Below, piece after piece: positions 52,382-61,912 of a stretch of DNA of 64,000 nt. The position numbers were made by a program, and so were the translations under genes. Position 1 is the stretch's first letter, and every line of letters starts with the position of its first letter. The stretch is taken from NCBI RefSeq assembly GCF_016765615.1, contig NZ_JAESWA010000025.1:1-64000 (forward strand). Direction: 5' to 3'. The notes below the pieces were generated by a model. The model saw only the letters and a program-made list of their open reading frames with translations. It searched no databases and was not told the origin of the DNA. The DNA comes from Clostridium paridis (GTDB lineage: Bacteria; Bacillota; Clostridia; Clostridiales; Clostridiaceae).

Positions 52382-53500
52382 ATGGAAAACTCTAAAAGTA
52401 TAATACATGAGAACAATAAAAAAAAATGTTTAGTAATTTGTCATTTTTTTTCTGTGTATACTAAAAATTTTTTAATAAATTTAAAGGCTGGTTTTGATAT
52501 TGAATTTGATTTATTAACTATGGACGAGAATTATAGGAATGATAGGATAAGTGAAAGTTTAAATCAAGTTTTTATCTATAAAAGTCTAGATGAAATGATA
52601 GCTATACTTAGAAACATTGAAGTGTATGATATTATTCATATCCATTTTTTAGCACCATTTTATGGACAAGTATTTAATGAAATTAGGCAAAAATGTACTA
52701 AATTAGTTGCAACAGTTTGGGGAAGTGATTTTTATAGAACAATAAACGAGGACAAAAAGTATCAAGAAAAGATAATAGAAGTAGCAGACAATATTAATTT
52801 TGGAAATGGAGATACATTAAAAGAATTTGATAACTTTTATAATAACAGATATAGTCAAAAACTTTCTGTATGTAGATTTGGACTTATACAATTAGATTAC
52901 ATTAAACGATTTATGAAAGAAGGTAAGGACAAGATTAAGAATGAACTACAATGTCCACAAAACTCTATAATAGTAACTTGCGGGCATAATGCCTCACCTG
53001 CGCAAAATCATATTTTGTTAATTGAGTCATTAATAAGAATAAAAGACAAAATACCAGATAGGTGTTATTTTCTATTTCCTATGACATATGGGGATGGGGC
53101 TGTAGTTAACGAGGTAAGTGAGAAACTTAGTGAATCAGGATTAAAGTATATGATTATAGATGAATTTCTAAGTGATGAAGATATAGCAAAGCTTAGAATA
53201 ATCTCGGATATTATGATCCATGTACAAACAACTGATCAGTTAAGTGGTTCCATGCAAGAGTATCTTTATGCAAGGAATGTAGTAATAGCAGGTAGCTGGT
53301 TACCTTATGGAATATTTAAAAATAAAGATATTTATTTATTAGAAGTAGATAGGGTTGAAGATGTGGGAGAGAAAGTAATATATGCCATTGAGAATTTAGA
53401 AAAGTTAATAGTTAATTGTGGAGAAAACAGGGATAAAATTTGGAATATGACTTCTTGGGAAAAAGCAATAGATACATGGGGAAACATTTATAAGGAATAA
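52382..53500 (+). CDS. Glycosyltransferase, GT-B fold
   Basis: The 372-residue cytosolic protein has an N-terminal Rossmann half (CLVICHFFSVYTKNFLINLK; IIHIHFLAPFYG; VATVWGSDFYR) and a second half with VTCGHNASPAQNH and a C-terminal donor region (MIHVQTTDQLSGSMQEYLYA). The layout fits a GT4-like or WecF-like glycosyltransferase. It opens the sugar-biosynthesis part of the cluster. Donor and acceptor are unknown. Confidence 0.8.
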   Translation: MENSKSIIHENNKKKCLVICHFFSVYTKNFLINLKAGFDIEFDLLTMDENYRNDRISESLNQVFIYKSLDEMIAILRNIEVYDIIHIHFLAPFYGQVFNEIRQKCTKLVATVWGSDFYRTINEDKKYQEKIIEVADNINFGNGDTLKEFDNFYNNRYSQKLSVCRFGLIQLDYIKRFMKEGKDKIKNELQCPQNSIIVTCGHNASPAQNHILLIESLIRIKDKIPDRCYFLFPMTYGDGAVVNEVSEKLSESGLKYMIIDEFLSDEDIAKLRIISDIMIHVQTTDQLSGSMQEYLYARNVVIAGSWLPYGIFKNKDIYLLEVDRVEDVGEKVIYAIENLEKLIVNCGENRDKIWNMTSWEKAIDTWGNIYKE

Positions 53501-53582
53501 GGCTCTACAAATAGTTTAGAAGCGTGTAGAGAATATGAAGTACTATAAAACGAATATTTATTATATATAAAGAGGTGAACTC

Positions 53583-54287
53583 ATGAGAGCAATAATAATG
53601 GCAGGGGGAAGAGGCGAAAGACTTAAACCATATACAACTGTAATTCCCAAACCACTTATGCCAATTGGAGATATAGCAATATTAGAATTTGTAATTTTGA
53701 AATTAAAGAAGGCAGGTTTCGATAGAGTAACTATAACATTAGGGTATCTTGGGAATCTTATTGAGGCTTATGTCGGTAATGGCTCGAGGTTTGGAATACC
53801 TATAGATTTTATTTATGAAGAAAAACCATTAAGTACAATTGGACCATTAGCATTTATAGAAGATTTAAACGAAACCTTTATTGTAATGAATGGAGACATA
53901 CTTACGGATATAGATTTTAATAAATTAATAGAATTTCACAAGAAAAAAAGAGCAAAAGCTACGATAGCAACAAATAAAAGATTCTCTAAGATTGATTTTG
54001 GAGTTCTAAACTTTAATGGCGATAGACTTATTACAAGTTTTATAGAAAAGCCAGAATATAACTATGACGTAAGTATGGGGATTTACGTGTTTGAACCTGA
54101 AGTATTAGAGTATGTAAAAAAAGGAATTCCATATGGGCTCGATTCTTTGGTATTAGATATGATTCAAAATCGTGATAGAATATATAGCTTTGAATTTGAT
54201 GGATATTGGTTAGATATTGGAAGACCAGATGATTATGAGAAGGCAATTGAGATGTTTATGAAAATAGGTAAAGATTCTATTCAATAA
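53583..54287 (+). CDS. Sugar-1-phosphate nucleotidyltransferase
   Basis: The 234-residue enzyme has the nucleotide-binding start IIMAGGRGERLKPYTTVIPK, VMNGDILTDID (metal Asp) and FDGYWLDIGRPDDYEKAIE. It makes an NDP-sugar, most like the guanylyl/mannose-1-P type (PtmE and heptose guanylyltransferase relatives). It is probably the activation step for the cluster's sugar precursor. Ribosome binding site AGAGGTG. Confidence 0.88.
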   Translation: MRAIIMAGGRGERLKPYTTVIPKPLMPIGDIAILEFVILKLKKAGFDRVTITLGYLGNLIEAYVGNGSRFGIPIDFIYEEKPLSTIGPLAFIEDLNETFIVMNGDILTDIDFNKLIEFHKKKRAKATIATNKRFSKIDFGVLNFNGDRLITSFIEKPEYNYDVSMGIYVFEPEVLEYVKKGIPYGLDSLVLDMIQNRDRIYSFEFDGYWLDIGRPDDYEKAIEMFMKIGKDSIQ

Positions 54288-54309
54288 GCATAGAAAAGAG
54301 GTGAGTAAT

Positions 54310-55170
54310 TTGAAACAAGTATTGCTAACTGGATCAAATGGGTTTATTGGAAGAAGGTTAAAAGAAAAATTGATAGAGTTAAAATATGAGGTTTTGGAAT
54401 TGAATTCTTCAAATGGAGACGTTACAAGTATAGAAACTTTAAGAACGTTTAATCTTGAAAAGATAGGTCATATTTTTCATTTGGCAGCAAAAACGTTTGT
54501 TCCAGAGAGTTGGATGCAACCAGAAGAGTTCTATAAAGTTAACACCTTTGGAACTTTGAATATATTGGAGATATGTAAGGAATACAATATTGATTTAACA
54601 TTTATTAGTTCATATATCTATGGACAACCTAAAACCATGCCTATTTCAGAATCTTCGGATATATGTCCGAATAATCCTTATGCGCATTCTAAGTATATAG
54701 CAGAGCAAATGTGTGAGTTTTATTCAAGAGAGTTTAATGTAAATGTAAGTATTATACGTCCTTTTAATATATATGGAATAGGGCAAAATAAAAAATTTCT
54801 AATTCCTCATATAATCGATCAAGCTCTATATAGCAATGAAATAAAAATTAAAGATTTATCTCCTAAAAGAGATTATATCTATTTAGAAGATGTAGTTGAT
54901 GCAATACTTTTAACTATAAATAATAACAAAAATTATTCCGTATATAATATTGGGAGCGGTTATTCAATTAGTGTACAGCAAGTAATTGAAGTTGTCCTAG
55001 GAATATTAAATATTGAGAAGAAAGTGATTAGTGAGGATAGTCAAAGAAAAAATGAAATGAATGATGTTGTAGCTGATATAACAAAAGCTAATAGAGAGTT
55101 AAATTGGTATCCTAAGTATTCTTTTTTAGATGGGATAAAGAAGATAATTGATCGAGAAATAAGCAATTAA
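54310..55170 (+). CDS. NAD-dependent nucleotide-sugar epimerase/dehydratase
   Basis: The 286-residue extended SDR has LLTGSNGFIGRRLKEKL (cofactor loop), the active-site region FISSYIYG and YAHSKYIAEQM (Tyr/Lys). It modifies an NDP-sugar (epimerase, dehydratase or reductase not decided). TTG at 54310 has GAGGTGAG upstream and is preferred over the GTG at 54301 that lies within it. It starts 22 bp after the nucleotidyltransferase gene, likely its supplier of substrate. Confidence 0.88.
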   Translation: MKQVLLTGSNGFIGRRLKEKLIELKYEVLELNSSNGDVTSIETLRTFNLEKIGHIFHLAAKTFVPESWMQPEEFYKVNTFGTLNILEICKEYNIDLTFISSYIYGQPKTMPISESSDICPNNPYAHSKYIAEQMCEFYSREFNVNVSIIRPFNIYGIGQNKKFLIPHIIDQALYSNEIKIKDLSPKRDYIYLEDVVDAILLTINNNKNYSVYNIGSGYSISVQQVIEVVLGILNIEKKVISEDSQRKNEMNDVVADITKANRELNWYPKYSFLDGIKKIIDREISN

Positions 55171-55184
55171 TAAGGAGATGTCAA

Positions 55185-57320
55185 ATGAATATAAATGATG
55201 CGAAAGGTATTCTTTTAGGAAAAGGCATGGAAGAATTAGAAAAAGAACTTTTTGAGAAATATAAGAAGATACCACAGAATCATATTGAGAGCTATTCAAT
55301 AAGATCTACACTCCTTATATATGAAAAAAGATACTATGAAGCATTGGATATACTTCATATTGGATTAGGGATAGATTCAAATCAGTTTGATTTGTTATAC
55401 AATACAGCCTATACCTATGAGCAACTAAATGAATACGGAGAAGCAATTGAATTTTATAAAAAGGCTAGTATTTTAAATAGCGATAAAGAAGTTAATGATA
55501 AATTAGTAAAAAGAATAGAGAAATTATTGGATGAGCATGAAGCATCAATAATCAAAAAATGTGAAGAGGAAGAAGAAATTAAAAGAAAGGTAACTAATGA
55601 AGAATACTTGAACAAAGAGCTTATGAAAATAATTAAAGATATAGAGGCTCACTATCCAGTAGAAGAATGGGTAATGGGGGATGTTCATATATGGTCTTTA
55701 ATTAGAAATACTTTATATGGAATAGCAGTAGATAATGCCAATAAACGTAATACTGATTCAACTGATAAAAAAGAAGATTATATTCATCAAATAAAAGTTA
55801 AAAAGGATTCATCATGGTTAGAGAAAAAAGTTGATGCAGTGTTTTTAAGTAGAGCTGGCTTCAGAAGTGAAGTAGATGGTGTTTGGTACAGTAGATTTTG
55901 TGATCCTATTGCAGATGAACTTGAAAATATGGGATTAAAGACATTGTCATTAGACTATCTAATGCTTGACAATATATATAGATATCCTGAATATAGACCT
56001 GCTGTGCATATTCAACAACATCTTAACTATGTAGTAGCTAAGGAAGATCAAGATATTAATCTTGAATATAGATTAGAAGGATTTAATGCATTTTTGTATA
56101 AGCTAAATAGACTTAGGGAGAAAACCAAATTAAATATATTTGATTTTTCAATAAAATCTATAGCTATTGATTATATAAGAATTAGAAGAATGGCTGATTA
56201 TTTTAAGGCAATATTTTATAGAGTTAAACCAAAGTTAGGGTTTGTTTCAGTATTTCAAAACTATATTGGATATGCATTTTGTTTAGCATGCAAGGAATGT
56301 GGAGTAACTTCAGTTGATATATCACATGGACCAGGAGGGGAGAATTCTATTTATTTAGAATGGAACAAGCTTCCTAAGTGGGGATACGAACTTTTGCCTA
56401 ATTACTTTTGGAGCTTTGATAATGTGGAAGCATCAGCAATTAAAAAGTGGACTCAAAATAAGCCTGAAATATATGGTGCAGTTGATGGGGGAGATCCTTG
56501 GATTGAGATGTGTTTGAAAGATGATAAAAGGTTATTGGAAAATATAAATAAATACGTTGAAGAAAAGCTTGGATGTATTTTAAATAAGCCTAATTGTGTA
56601 AATATTTTATTTGCCCATACCTCTCCAGGAGTAATTCCAAACAGGATATTAGATACTATCGAAAGGTCTCCAAGTAATTGGAACTGGTTTATAAGATTTC
56701 ACCCAATGACGCCTAACAGTGACAAAAATAGAGATATTAGATTATTAGGGTCTCTAAAGAATTCGAACCTTGAATATAAGTATTCAACAGAATTACCTCT
56801 TTTAGGACTGCTTAACTTCATGGACATGAATATAAATTTAGGATCATCTACAACCTATGAGGCTATGTCATTTGGAGTACCTTCTATTATTCTTTATGGA
56901 GATGAGTATTATAGAACAAAATTTAAGATGGTGTTTGATAAAAAATTAGCTATAGTCGCAACTGAAGAGGATAATCTGTTGGAAATAATTGAGGATCAAG
57001 CTAAGAATGTAAAAGCATTGGTGAAAAATGTAGTTATAGAACCTAAAATAAAATCAGCAGTGGAAGAAATATTGAAATTTTCTTTAAATAAGACAAAACC
57101 TATAAGTAACGAACAAGCCTATGAGGAACTTTTATTTGATATTGGCGTTATAGATAACTATGTTCAGATAGAGCTATGTATTGAGTGTAGTGAGATAGAA
57201 AAGCTAAGACAATATTATACTTCTATAACTAATGATAAAGAAAAAGAATTGTTTATAAATTATTTATCTAGAAGGGTCAATGGTACGAAATTGGAGAATA
57301 TATTAAAAGAATTTATATAA
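55185..57320 (+). CDS. TPR-containing large glycosyltransferase-like protein
   Basis: The 711-residue protein has an N-terminal TPR region (about 30-115: YYEALDILHIGLGIDSNQFD; YGEAIEFYKKASILN) and a charged linker. The C-terminal half looks like a GT-B transferase: ILFAHTSPGVIPN, WNWFIRFHPMTPN and LGSSTTYEAMSFGVPSIILY, the donor-binding pattern seen in CDP-glycerol and polysaccharide transferases. No signal or membrane segments are seen. The function is not firmly known; it may build a glycan on a protein target bound through the TPR. Confidence 0.7.
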   Translation: MNINDAKGILLGKGMEELEKELFEKYKKIPQNHIESYSIRSTLLIYEKRYYEALDILHIGLGIDSNQFDLLYNTAYTYEQLNEYGEAIEFYKKASILNSDKEVNDKLVKRIEKLLDEHEASIIKKCEEEEEIKRKVTNEEYLNKELMKIIKDIEAHYPVEEWVMGDVHIWSLIRNTLYGIAVDNANKRNTDSTDKKEDYIHQIKVKKDSSWLEKKVDAVFLSRAGFRSEVDGVWYSRFCDPIADELENMGLKTLSLDYLMLDNIYRYPEYRPAVHIQQHLNYVVAKEDQDINLEYRLEGFNAFLYKLNRLREKTKLNIFDFSIKSIAIDYIRIRRMADYFKAIFYRVKPKLGFVSVFQNYIGYAFCLACKECGVTSVDISHGPGGENSIYLEWNKLPKWGYELLPNYFWSFDNVEASAIKKWTQNKPEIYGAVDGGDPWIEMCLKDDKRLLENINKYVEEKLGCILNKPNCVNILFAHTSPGVIPNRILDTIERSPSNWNWFIRFHPMTPNSDKNRDIRLLGSLKNSNLEYKYSTELPLLGLLNFMDMNINLGSSTTYEAMSFGVPSIILYGDEYYRTKFKMVFDKKLAIVATEEDNLLEIIEDQAKNVKALVKNVVIEPKIKSAVEEILKFSLNKTKPISNEQAYEELLFDIGVIDNYVQIELCIECSEIEKLRQYYTSITNDKEKELFINYLSRRVNGTKLENILKEFI

Positions 57321-57338
57321 AAGGTCGGAGGAATATCT

Positions 57339-58187
57339 ATGAAAATAGCAATGATAACTCAGGCTAGAACAAGTTCTACTAGACTGCCAAGTAAAGTATT
57401 AATGCATTTACCATATAAATCTAATATCACTGTGCTTGAGCAAGATATAAGAAGAATGAAAGAGTCAAAATACTTAAATGAGATTATAATTGCAACAACT
57501 AATAAGGTGGAGGATGACGAAATAGTAAAAATAGCTCAAAAGGAGAAGGTTAAGTTCTTTAGAGGCTCGGAAGAAGATGTATTATCAAGATACTATTTTG
57601 CAGCAAAAGAAAACTTAGTTGATGTAATTGTTAGAGTCACAAGCGACTGCCCTTGCATTGATGGAGAGATCATTGACTTAGTAATAGGGGAGTATTTAAA
57701 AGATGAAAGTTGTGATTATGTCTCAACTGTGCTAGAAAGAACATTTCCTATAGGTTTAGATGTTGAGGTAATAAAATTTTCAGCACTAAAAAAAACATAC
57801 GAAGAAGCTTATAAATCCTATCAAAGAGAGCATGTAACAGATTATATATATGAAAATCCACAGATTTATAAATTGAAAAATGTGTTGGCAGCCACAAAAT
57901 ATCGCTATCCAAGATTAAGAGTTACTTTAGATACAATGGACGATTATATGCTATTATGTGCTGTTTATGATGAGTTATATAAGGTAAATAGAAATTTTTC
58001 AGCCGAAGAAGTTATTAAGCTGCTTTTAAAAAAGCCGTGGTTAAACTATATAAATAAGGCATCTGTACAGAAAAAGGATAGTTATGATTTGAATAGTGAG
58101 ATTATAGAAGGGGCGAATATTCTTAAACTTCAAGGAATGAAAAGAGCTAGTGAAATCTTATTAAAGCAATATAAAGGAGGGAAGTAG
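57339..58187 (+). CDS. spsF: SpsF/PseF-like cytidylyltransferase family protein
   Basis: The 282-residue protein starts ITQARTSSTRLPSKVLMHLP, the SpsF signature for nucleotide binding, followed by FRGSEEDVLSRYYFAAKENL and RVTSDCPCID. It belongs to the cytidylyltransferase family that activates nonulosonic acids as CMP-sugars. It lies 9 bp before an SpsE/NeuB-like gene, the order of steps expected for that pathway. The C-terminal tail (about 235-282) resembles nothing known to me. Confidence 0.82.
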   Translation: MKIAMITQARTSSTRLPSKVLMHLPYKSNITVLEQDIRRMKESKYLNEIIIATTNKVEDDEIVKIAQKEKVKFFRGSEEDVLSRYYFAAKENLVDVIVRVTSDCPCIDGEIIDLVIGEYLKDESCDYVSTVLERTFPIGLDVEVIKFSALKKTYEEAYKSYQREHVTDYIYENPQIYKLKNVLAATKYRYPRLRVTLDTMDDYMLLCAVYDELYKVNRNFSAEEVIKLLLKKPWLNYINKASVQKKDSYDLNSEIIEGANILKLQGMKRASEILLKQYKGGK

Positions 58188-58196
58188 TTACTCCTT

Positions 58197-59249
58197 ATGA
58201 ATTTAATAAAAATAAATGAAGAAAGGTATATAGGAGAAAATCAGCCTGTTTTTATAATTGCAGAAGCAGGAATAAACCACAATGGAGATATAAAGATAGC
58301 AAAGAAAATGATAGATAGTGCCAAGAAATGCGGTGTAGATGCTGTAAAATTTCAAACCTTTAAAGCTGAGGAGTTTATTTCTGATAGAGATGAAGTGTAT
58401 GTATATAAATCCCAAGGCAAAGAAATAACAGAATCTATGTATGAAATGTTTAAAAGATATGAATTTAATGAAAAAGAATGGATTGATATAGCTAACTATT
58501 GTAAGGAAAAAGATATAATATTTTTTTCTACGCCACAAAATCCTTCTGATTTGGATTTCTTACTTAGTATTGTTGACATGCCAATTATTAAGGTAGGGGC
58601 AGATGATTTAACAAACTTAGAACTATTGAAATACTATGCAAGTAAAGGCAAACCTATGATTATATCTGCAGGAATGGCTTATATTTCGGAAATAGAAGAG
58701 GCATCAGAAACTATAAGAGGTGAGAGTAATAATGATTTAGCAATATTACATTGTATATCTTCATATCCTGCAGATGCTGAGGAAGTGAATTTAAGAAAAA
58801 TGAATACTATAAAGAATGCATTTGATGCAATTGTAGGGTTTTCGGACCATACAATGGGAAATGAAGCAGCTGTAATGGCAGTAACCTTGGGTGCAAAGAT
58901 AATAGAAAAGCACTTTACACTGGATAAGAATATGGCAGGTCCAGATCACTGGTTTTCAGCAGACATTGATGAAATGAAAAAATTAGTTTATTCTATTAGA
59001 TTTGCAGAAAAAGCCATGGGTTCTTCTCGAGTTAAACCAACAGAGAAGGAAATGGAGATGAGAAGAATAGCAAGGAGAAGTATTATAGCCAAAAAGGATC
59101 TATTAGCTGGGCATATTATAGATAAGAATGATATAGAGTTTAAAAGACCTGGGGAGGGGTTACCTCCTAAATTTGCACAATACTTAATTGGTAAGAAAAT
59201 TACTAAGACGGTAAGAAGCAAGGAAATAATTAATTTTGAAAATATTTAG
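58197..59249 (+). CDS. spsE: NeuB/PseI/SpsE-like nonulosonic acid synthase
   Basis: The 350-residue enzyme condenses phosphoenolpyruvate with a 6-carbon amino sugar to give a 9-carbon acid. The TIM barrel shows FIIAEAGINHNGDIKIAKKM, VDAVKFQTFKAEEF, VGFSDHTMGNEAAVMAVTLG and IEKHFTLDKNMAGPDHWFSA. A C-terminal SAF (antifreeze-like) domain follows (about 285-350). All main family blocks are intact. Legionaminate, pseudaminate or sialate cannot be told apart by eye. The ribosome binding site (GGAGG) is unusually far, about 15 bp. Confidence 0.93.
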   Translation: MNLIKINEERYIGENQPVFIIAEAGINHNGDIKIAKKMIDSAKKCGVDAVKFQTFKAEEFISDRDEVYVYKSQGKEITESMYEMFKRYEFNEKEWIDIANYCKEKDIIFFSTPQNPSDLDFLLSIVDMPIIKVGADDLTNLELLKYYASKGKPMIISAGMAYISEIEEASETIRGESNNDLAILHCISSYPADAEEVNLRKMNTIKNAFDAIVGFSDHTMGNEAAVMAVTLGAKIIEKHFTLDKNMAGPDHWFSADIDEMKKLVYSIRFAEKAMGSSRVKPTEKEMEMRRIARRSIIAKKDLLAGHIIDKNDIEFKRPGEGLPPKFAQYLIGKKITKTVRSKEIINFENI

Positions 59250-59255
59250 TTTAAG

Positions 59256-59762
59256 TTGGTGAGAGTTATAGATAATGACAAGATTCAAGAGTTAATTAAT
59301 AGTATTAGTTCTAATGATAATCTTAAAGAGAAATTTTTAAAGCTATTAATAGATACTTTGGAGCTGAGAGAAAATGAATATCATCCATTAGTTTTTGTTA
59401 ATGGTAGTCCTAAGTTAGGTAAGGATGTATTTATTGGCTTTTTTTCTGAAATAAATGCTAAAGGTGGAGAGGTTATTATAGGGGATAAATGTGATATTGC
59501 ATCATTTGTATCTATCAATATAGCAGATTCTCATAGTAGAACTATTGGATTAAGTAATGAAATAGCAAGAGGAAAGATAATATTAGAAAATAATGTGTTT
59601 GTGGGTTCGCACTCGTTTATAGGAGGAAATGTAAAAATAGGACATAATTCAGTTGTTGCTGCTGGAACTATTTTAATAAATGGTGGAGAGATACCACCGT
59701 ATTCTTTGATAAAGGGGAATCCAGCTAAGGTTTATAAAAAGTATTACTTAAAAGAAGGATAG
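59256..59762 (+). CDS. Hexapeptide-repeat acyltransferase
   Basis: The 168-residue protein has a left-handed beta-helix of hexapeptide repeats (about 55-160: GGEVIIGDKCDIASFVSINI; GHNSVVAAGTILINGG; YSLIKGNPAKVYKKYY), typical of O- or N-acetyltransferases such as WcaF, NeuD or PglD. It may acetylate the nonulosonic acid precursor or product. The start is TTG or GTG (59256/59259) with no clear ribosome binding site; it is coupled to the SpsE gene 7 bp upstream. Confidence 0.82.
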   Translation: MVRVIDNDKIQELINSISSNDNLKEKFLKLLIDTLELRENEYHPLVFVNGSPKLGKDVFIGFFSEINAKGGEVIIGDKCDIASFVSINIADSHSRTIGLSNEIARGKIILENNVFVGSHSFIGGNVKIGHNSVVAAGTILINGGEIPPYSLIKGNPAKVYKKYYLKEG

Positions 59763-59766
59763 AAGA

Positions 59767-60498
59767 ATGATTTTATCAGCACATCAGCCAGCATATTTAC
59801 CGTGGCTTGGTTATTTCCATAAAATAGCTATAAGTGATAAGTTTGTGGTCTTAGATGAAGTGCAATTTGAAAAAAATAGTTTCACAAATAGAAATAGAAT
59901 AAAAACATCAAATGGAGCACTTTGGCTCTCTGTACCTATTAAGATGAATGGACATATGGATAAAACCATTAAAACCATGGAGATAGATAATAAATACAAT
60001 TGGAAGGATAAACATTGGAAGAGTATATATTTAAATTATAAAAAAACTCAGTATTTTCATCATTATAGTGATTTTCTAGAAGATGTATACAAAAGAGAAT
60101 GGAGTAATTTGGTGGACTTGACGGAGTACATGAATAAATTTTTTCTAAGCGAACTTAGAATTAAAACAAAAATTTATTATCAAAGCAATATTGAGACTAA
60201 GGAAAAAAAACAAGAGCTTATTGTAGAACTTTGCAAAAAACTCAACTGTGATACATTTGTATTTGGAAAGCTTGGAAGAAGTTATGCTGATAGAAGTTAC
60301 TTTGGAAAAAACAATATAAATATATATTTTCAAGAGTATAATCATCCAACCTACAATCAAGCATGGGATGATTTTATTCCAAATATAGCAATTATTGATT
60401 TGTTATTCAATGTTAGTAAGGACGAAGCATTGGATATTATAACAAGAGAAAATATAAATAAAAAAACTCTATACAAATTGTTTCAAGGGGGCGTGTAA
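59767..60498 (+). CDS. WbqC-family protein
   Basis: The 243-residue protein begins SAHQPAYLPWLGYFHKIAIS, the WbqC signature, and keeps the block FEKNSFTNRNRIKTSNG. WbqC proteins occur in O-antigen, flagellin glycan and nonulosonic clusters and are thought to act in glycan or amide-type modification, but the reaction is not established. It is 5 bp after the acyltransferase gene, within one operon. Confidence 0.9.
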   Translation: MILSAHQPAYLPWLGYFHKIAISDKFVVLDEVQFEKNSFTNRNRIKTSNGALWLSVPIKMNGHMDKTIKTMEIDNKYNWKDKHWKSIYLNYKKTQYFHHYSDFLEDVYKREWSNLVDLTEYMNKFFLSELRIKTKIYYQSNIETKEKKQELIVELCKKLNCDTFVFGKLGRSYADRSYFGKNNINIYFQEYNHPTYNQAWDDFIPNIAIIDLLFNVSKDEALDIITRENINKKTLYKLFQGGV

Positions 60499-60504
60499 AT
60501 AAAG

Positions 60505-61182
60505 GTGAGTGATTTAAATAAGAAGGTTTGGGATGAAATATATGATAGTGGAACCCAGCTTAATAGATATCCCTATGATTCAGTAGTAGCATTTGTATAT
60601 AAAAATTATCCTAAAAACATAGAAAGAAAGGATATAAAAATACTTGAAGTAGGCTGTGGGGCAGGAAATAACCTATGGTTCGCAGCACGAGAGGGGTTTA
60701 ATGTCACAGGAGTAGATAGAAGTAAAAGTGCTATAGAGTATGCTAAAAAGAGATTCATGGATGAAAATTTAAAAGGAAAATTTATTGCTGGAGATATTAA
60801 AAAACTTCCATTTGATGATGAAAGTTTTGATCTTGTAATTGATAGATCAGCGTTATCATGTGTTAATCTTAATAAATGCAAATTAGCGGTAAGTGAAATA
60901 AATAGAGTATTAAAGAGAGGTGGAAAGTTCTTCTTTAACCCATTTAGCGATAAACACAGTAGTTGTACATCTGGAGAATATAGAGCTGATGGAATGACAG
61001 AACATATAAAAGAAGGAATAAGCAATGTTGGAAATGTAAGTTTTTATGGTAAGAGAGATATTTATAGGTTATTTCAAGAAAAATGGCAACTAGGAAGTAT
61101 TAAGCATATAGAAGCAGTCGAACAAATTAACCCTCTATACTATGTTCATGCTGAATGGGAGATTATAGCAACAAAGCTATGA
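60505..61182 (+). CDS. SAM-dependent class I methyltransferase
   Basis: The 225-residue protein has motif I ILEVGCGAGNNLWFAAREGF, VTGVDRSKSAIEYA, IKKLPFDDESFDLVIDRSAL and an ordinary Methyltransf_11 fold. Placed between WbqC and PIG-L genes, it may methylate the glycan or its acyl side chain. The start is GTG at 60505, with a weak spaced GGGGG upstream. Confidence 0.88.
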   Translation: MSDLNKKVWDEIYDSGTQLNRYPYDSVVAFVYKNYPKNIERKDIKILEVGCGAGNNLWFAAREGFNVTGVDRSKSAIEYAKKRFMDENLKGKFIAGDIKKLPFDDESFDLVIDRSALSCVNLNKCKLAVSEINRVLKRGGKFFFNPFSDKHSSCTSGEYRADGMTEHIKEGISNVGNVSFYGKRDIYRLFQEKWQLGSIKHIEAVEQINPLYYVHAEWEIIATKL

Positions 61183-61215
61183 AATTGCTTAAAAGAGATG
61201 TTGTAAGGAGGTTTT

Positions 61216-61896
61216 ATGAAGAATATATTAGTGATAGCAGCACATCCTGATGATGAAATACTTGGAGTTGGGGCAACTGTAGCCAAGCATGTAAATAATG
61301 GTGACAGATGCTTTGCGCTTGTTTTAGGAGAAGGAATTACTTCGAGATATGAGAATAAAAATCAGGTAAATAATATAGAAGTTGAGGATCTTCATAAGGA
61401 TGCTAATGGTGTAGCTAAGATAATCGGATATGAAGATCTCTACTTAGAAAACTTGCCTGATAACAGATTCGATTCATTGAATTTGCTAGATATTATTAAG
61501 GTTATTGAAGCTTACTTAAATAAACTAAAGCCAGATATTATTTATACACATCATGGTGGTGACCTAAATATAGATCATAAAAAAATATATGAGGCTGTGT
61601 TAACAGCAACAAGACCCATTAACAAAGAGCAGGTTAAAGAGATTTATTGCTTTGAGACGGTATCCTCTACAGAGTGGAATTTTGAATATAAAAACAGTTT
61701 TAGACCTAATTACTTTGTTGATGTTACAGAGACACTTAATAAAAAATTGAAGGCCATGAAATATTATAAAAGTGAAATTAGAGATTTTCCACATCCAAGA
61801 TCACTAGAAAGTCTCGTAGCAAGTGCCAAAGTTTGGGGAAGTGTAATTGGAGTTAAATATGCAGAGGCTTTTGAGGTAGTGAGAATAATCACTTGA
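61216..61896 (+). CDS. PIG-L/LmbE-family deacetylase
   Basis: The 226-residue zinc-dependent N-deacetylase has VIAAHPDDEILGVGATVAKH (His10, Asp12, Asp13 metal and catalytic residues) and YTHHGGDLNIDHKKIYEA. It removes an acetyl group from an amino sugar. In this cluster it may free an amine for a different substituent. Ribosome binding site AAGGAGG. Confidence 0.93.
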   Translation: MKNILVIAAHPDDEILGVGATVAKHVNNGDRCFALVLGEGITSRYENKNQVNNIEVEDLHKDANGVAKIIGYEDLYLENLPDNRFDSLNLLDIIKVIEAYLNKLKPDIIYTHHGGDLNIDHKKIYEAVLTATRPINKEQVKEIYCFETVSSTEWNFEYKNSFRPNYFVDVTETLNKKLKAMKYYKSEIRDFPHPRSLESLVASAKVWGSVIGVKYAEAFEVVRIIT

Positions 61897-61912
61897 TTAG
61901 TGAGGTGGTATT

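Noticed and set aside
60606-61025. Minus-strand open frame of 139 codons
   Set aside because: It is antisense to the methyltransferase and lacks a start signal.
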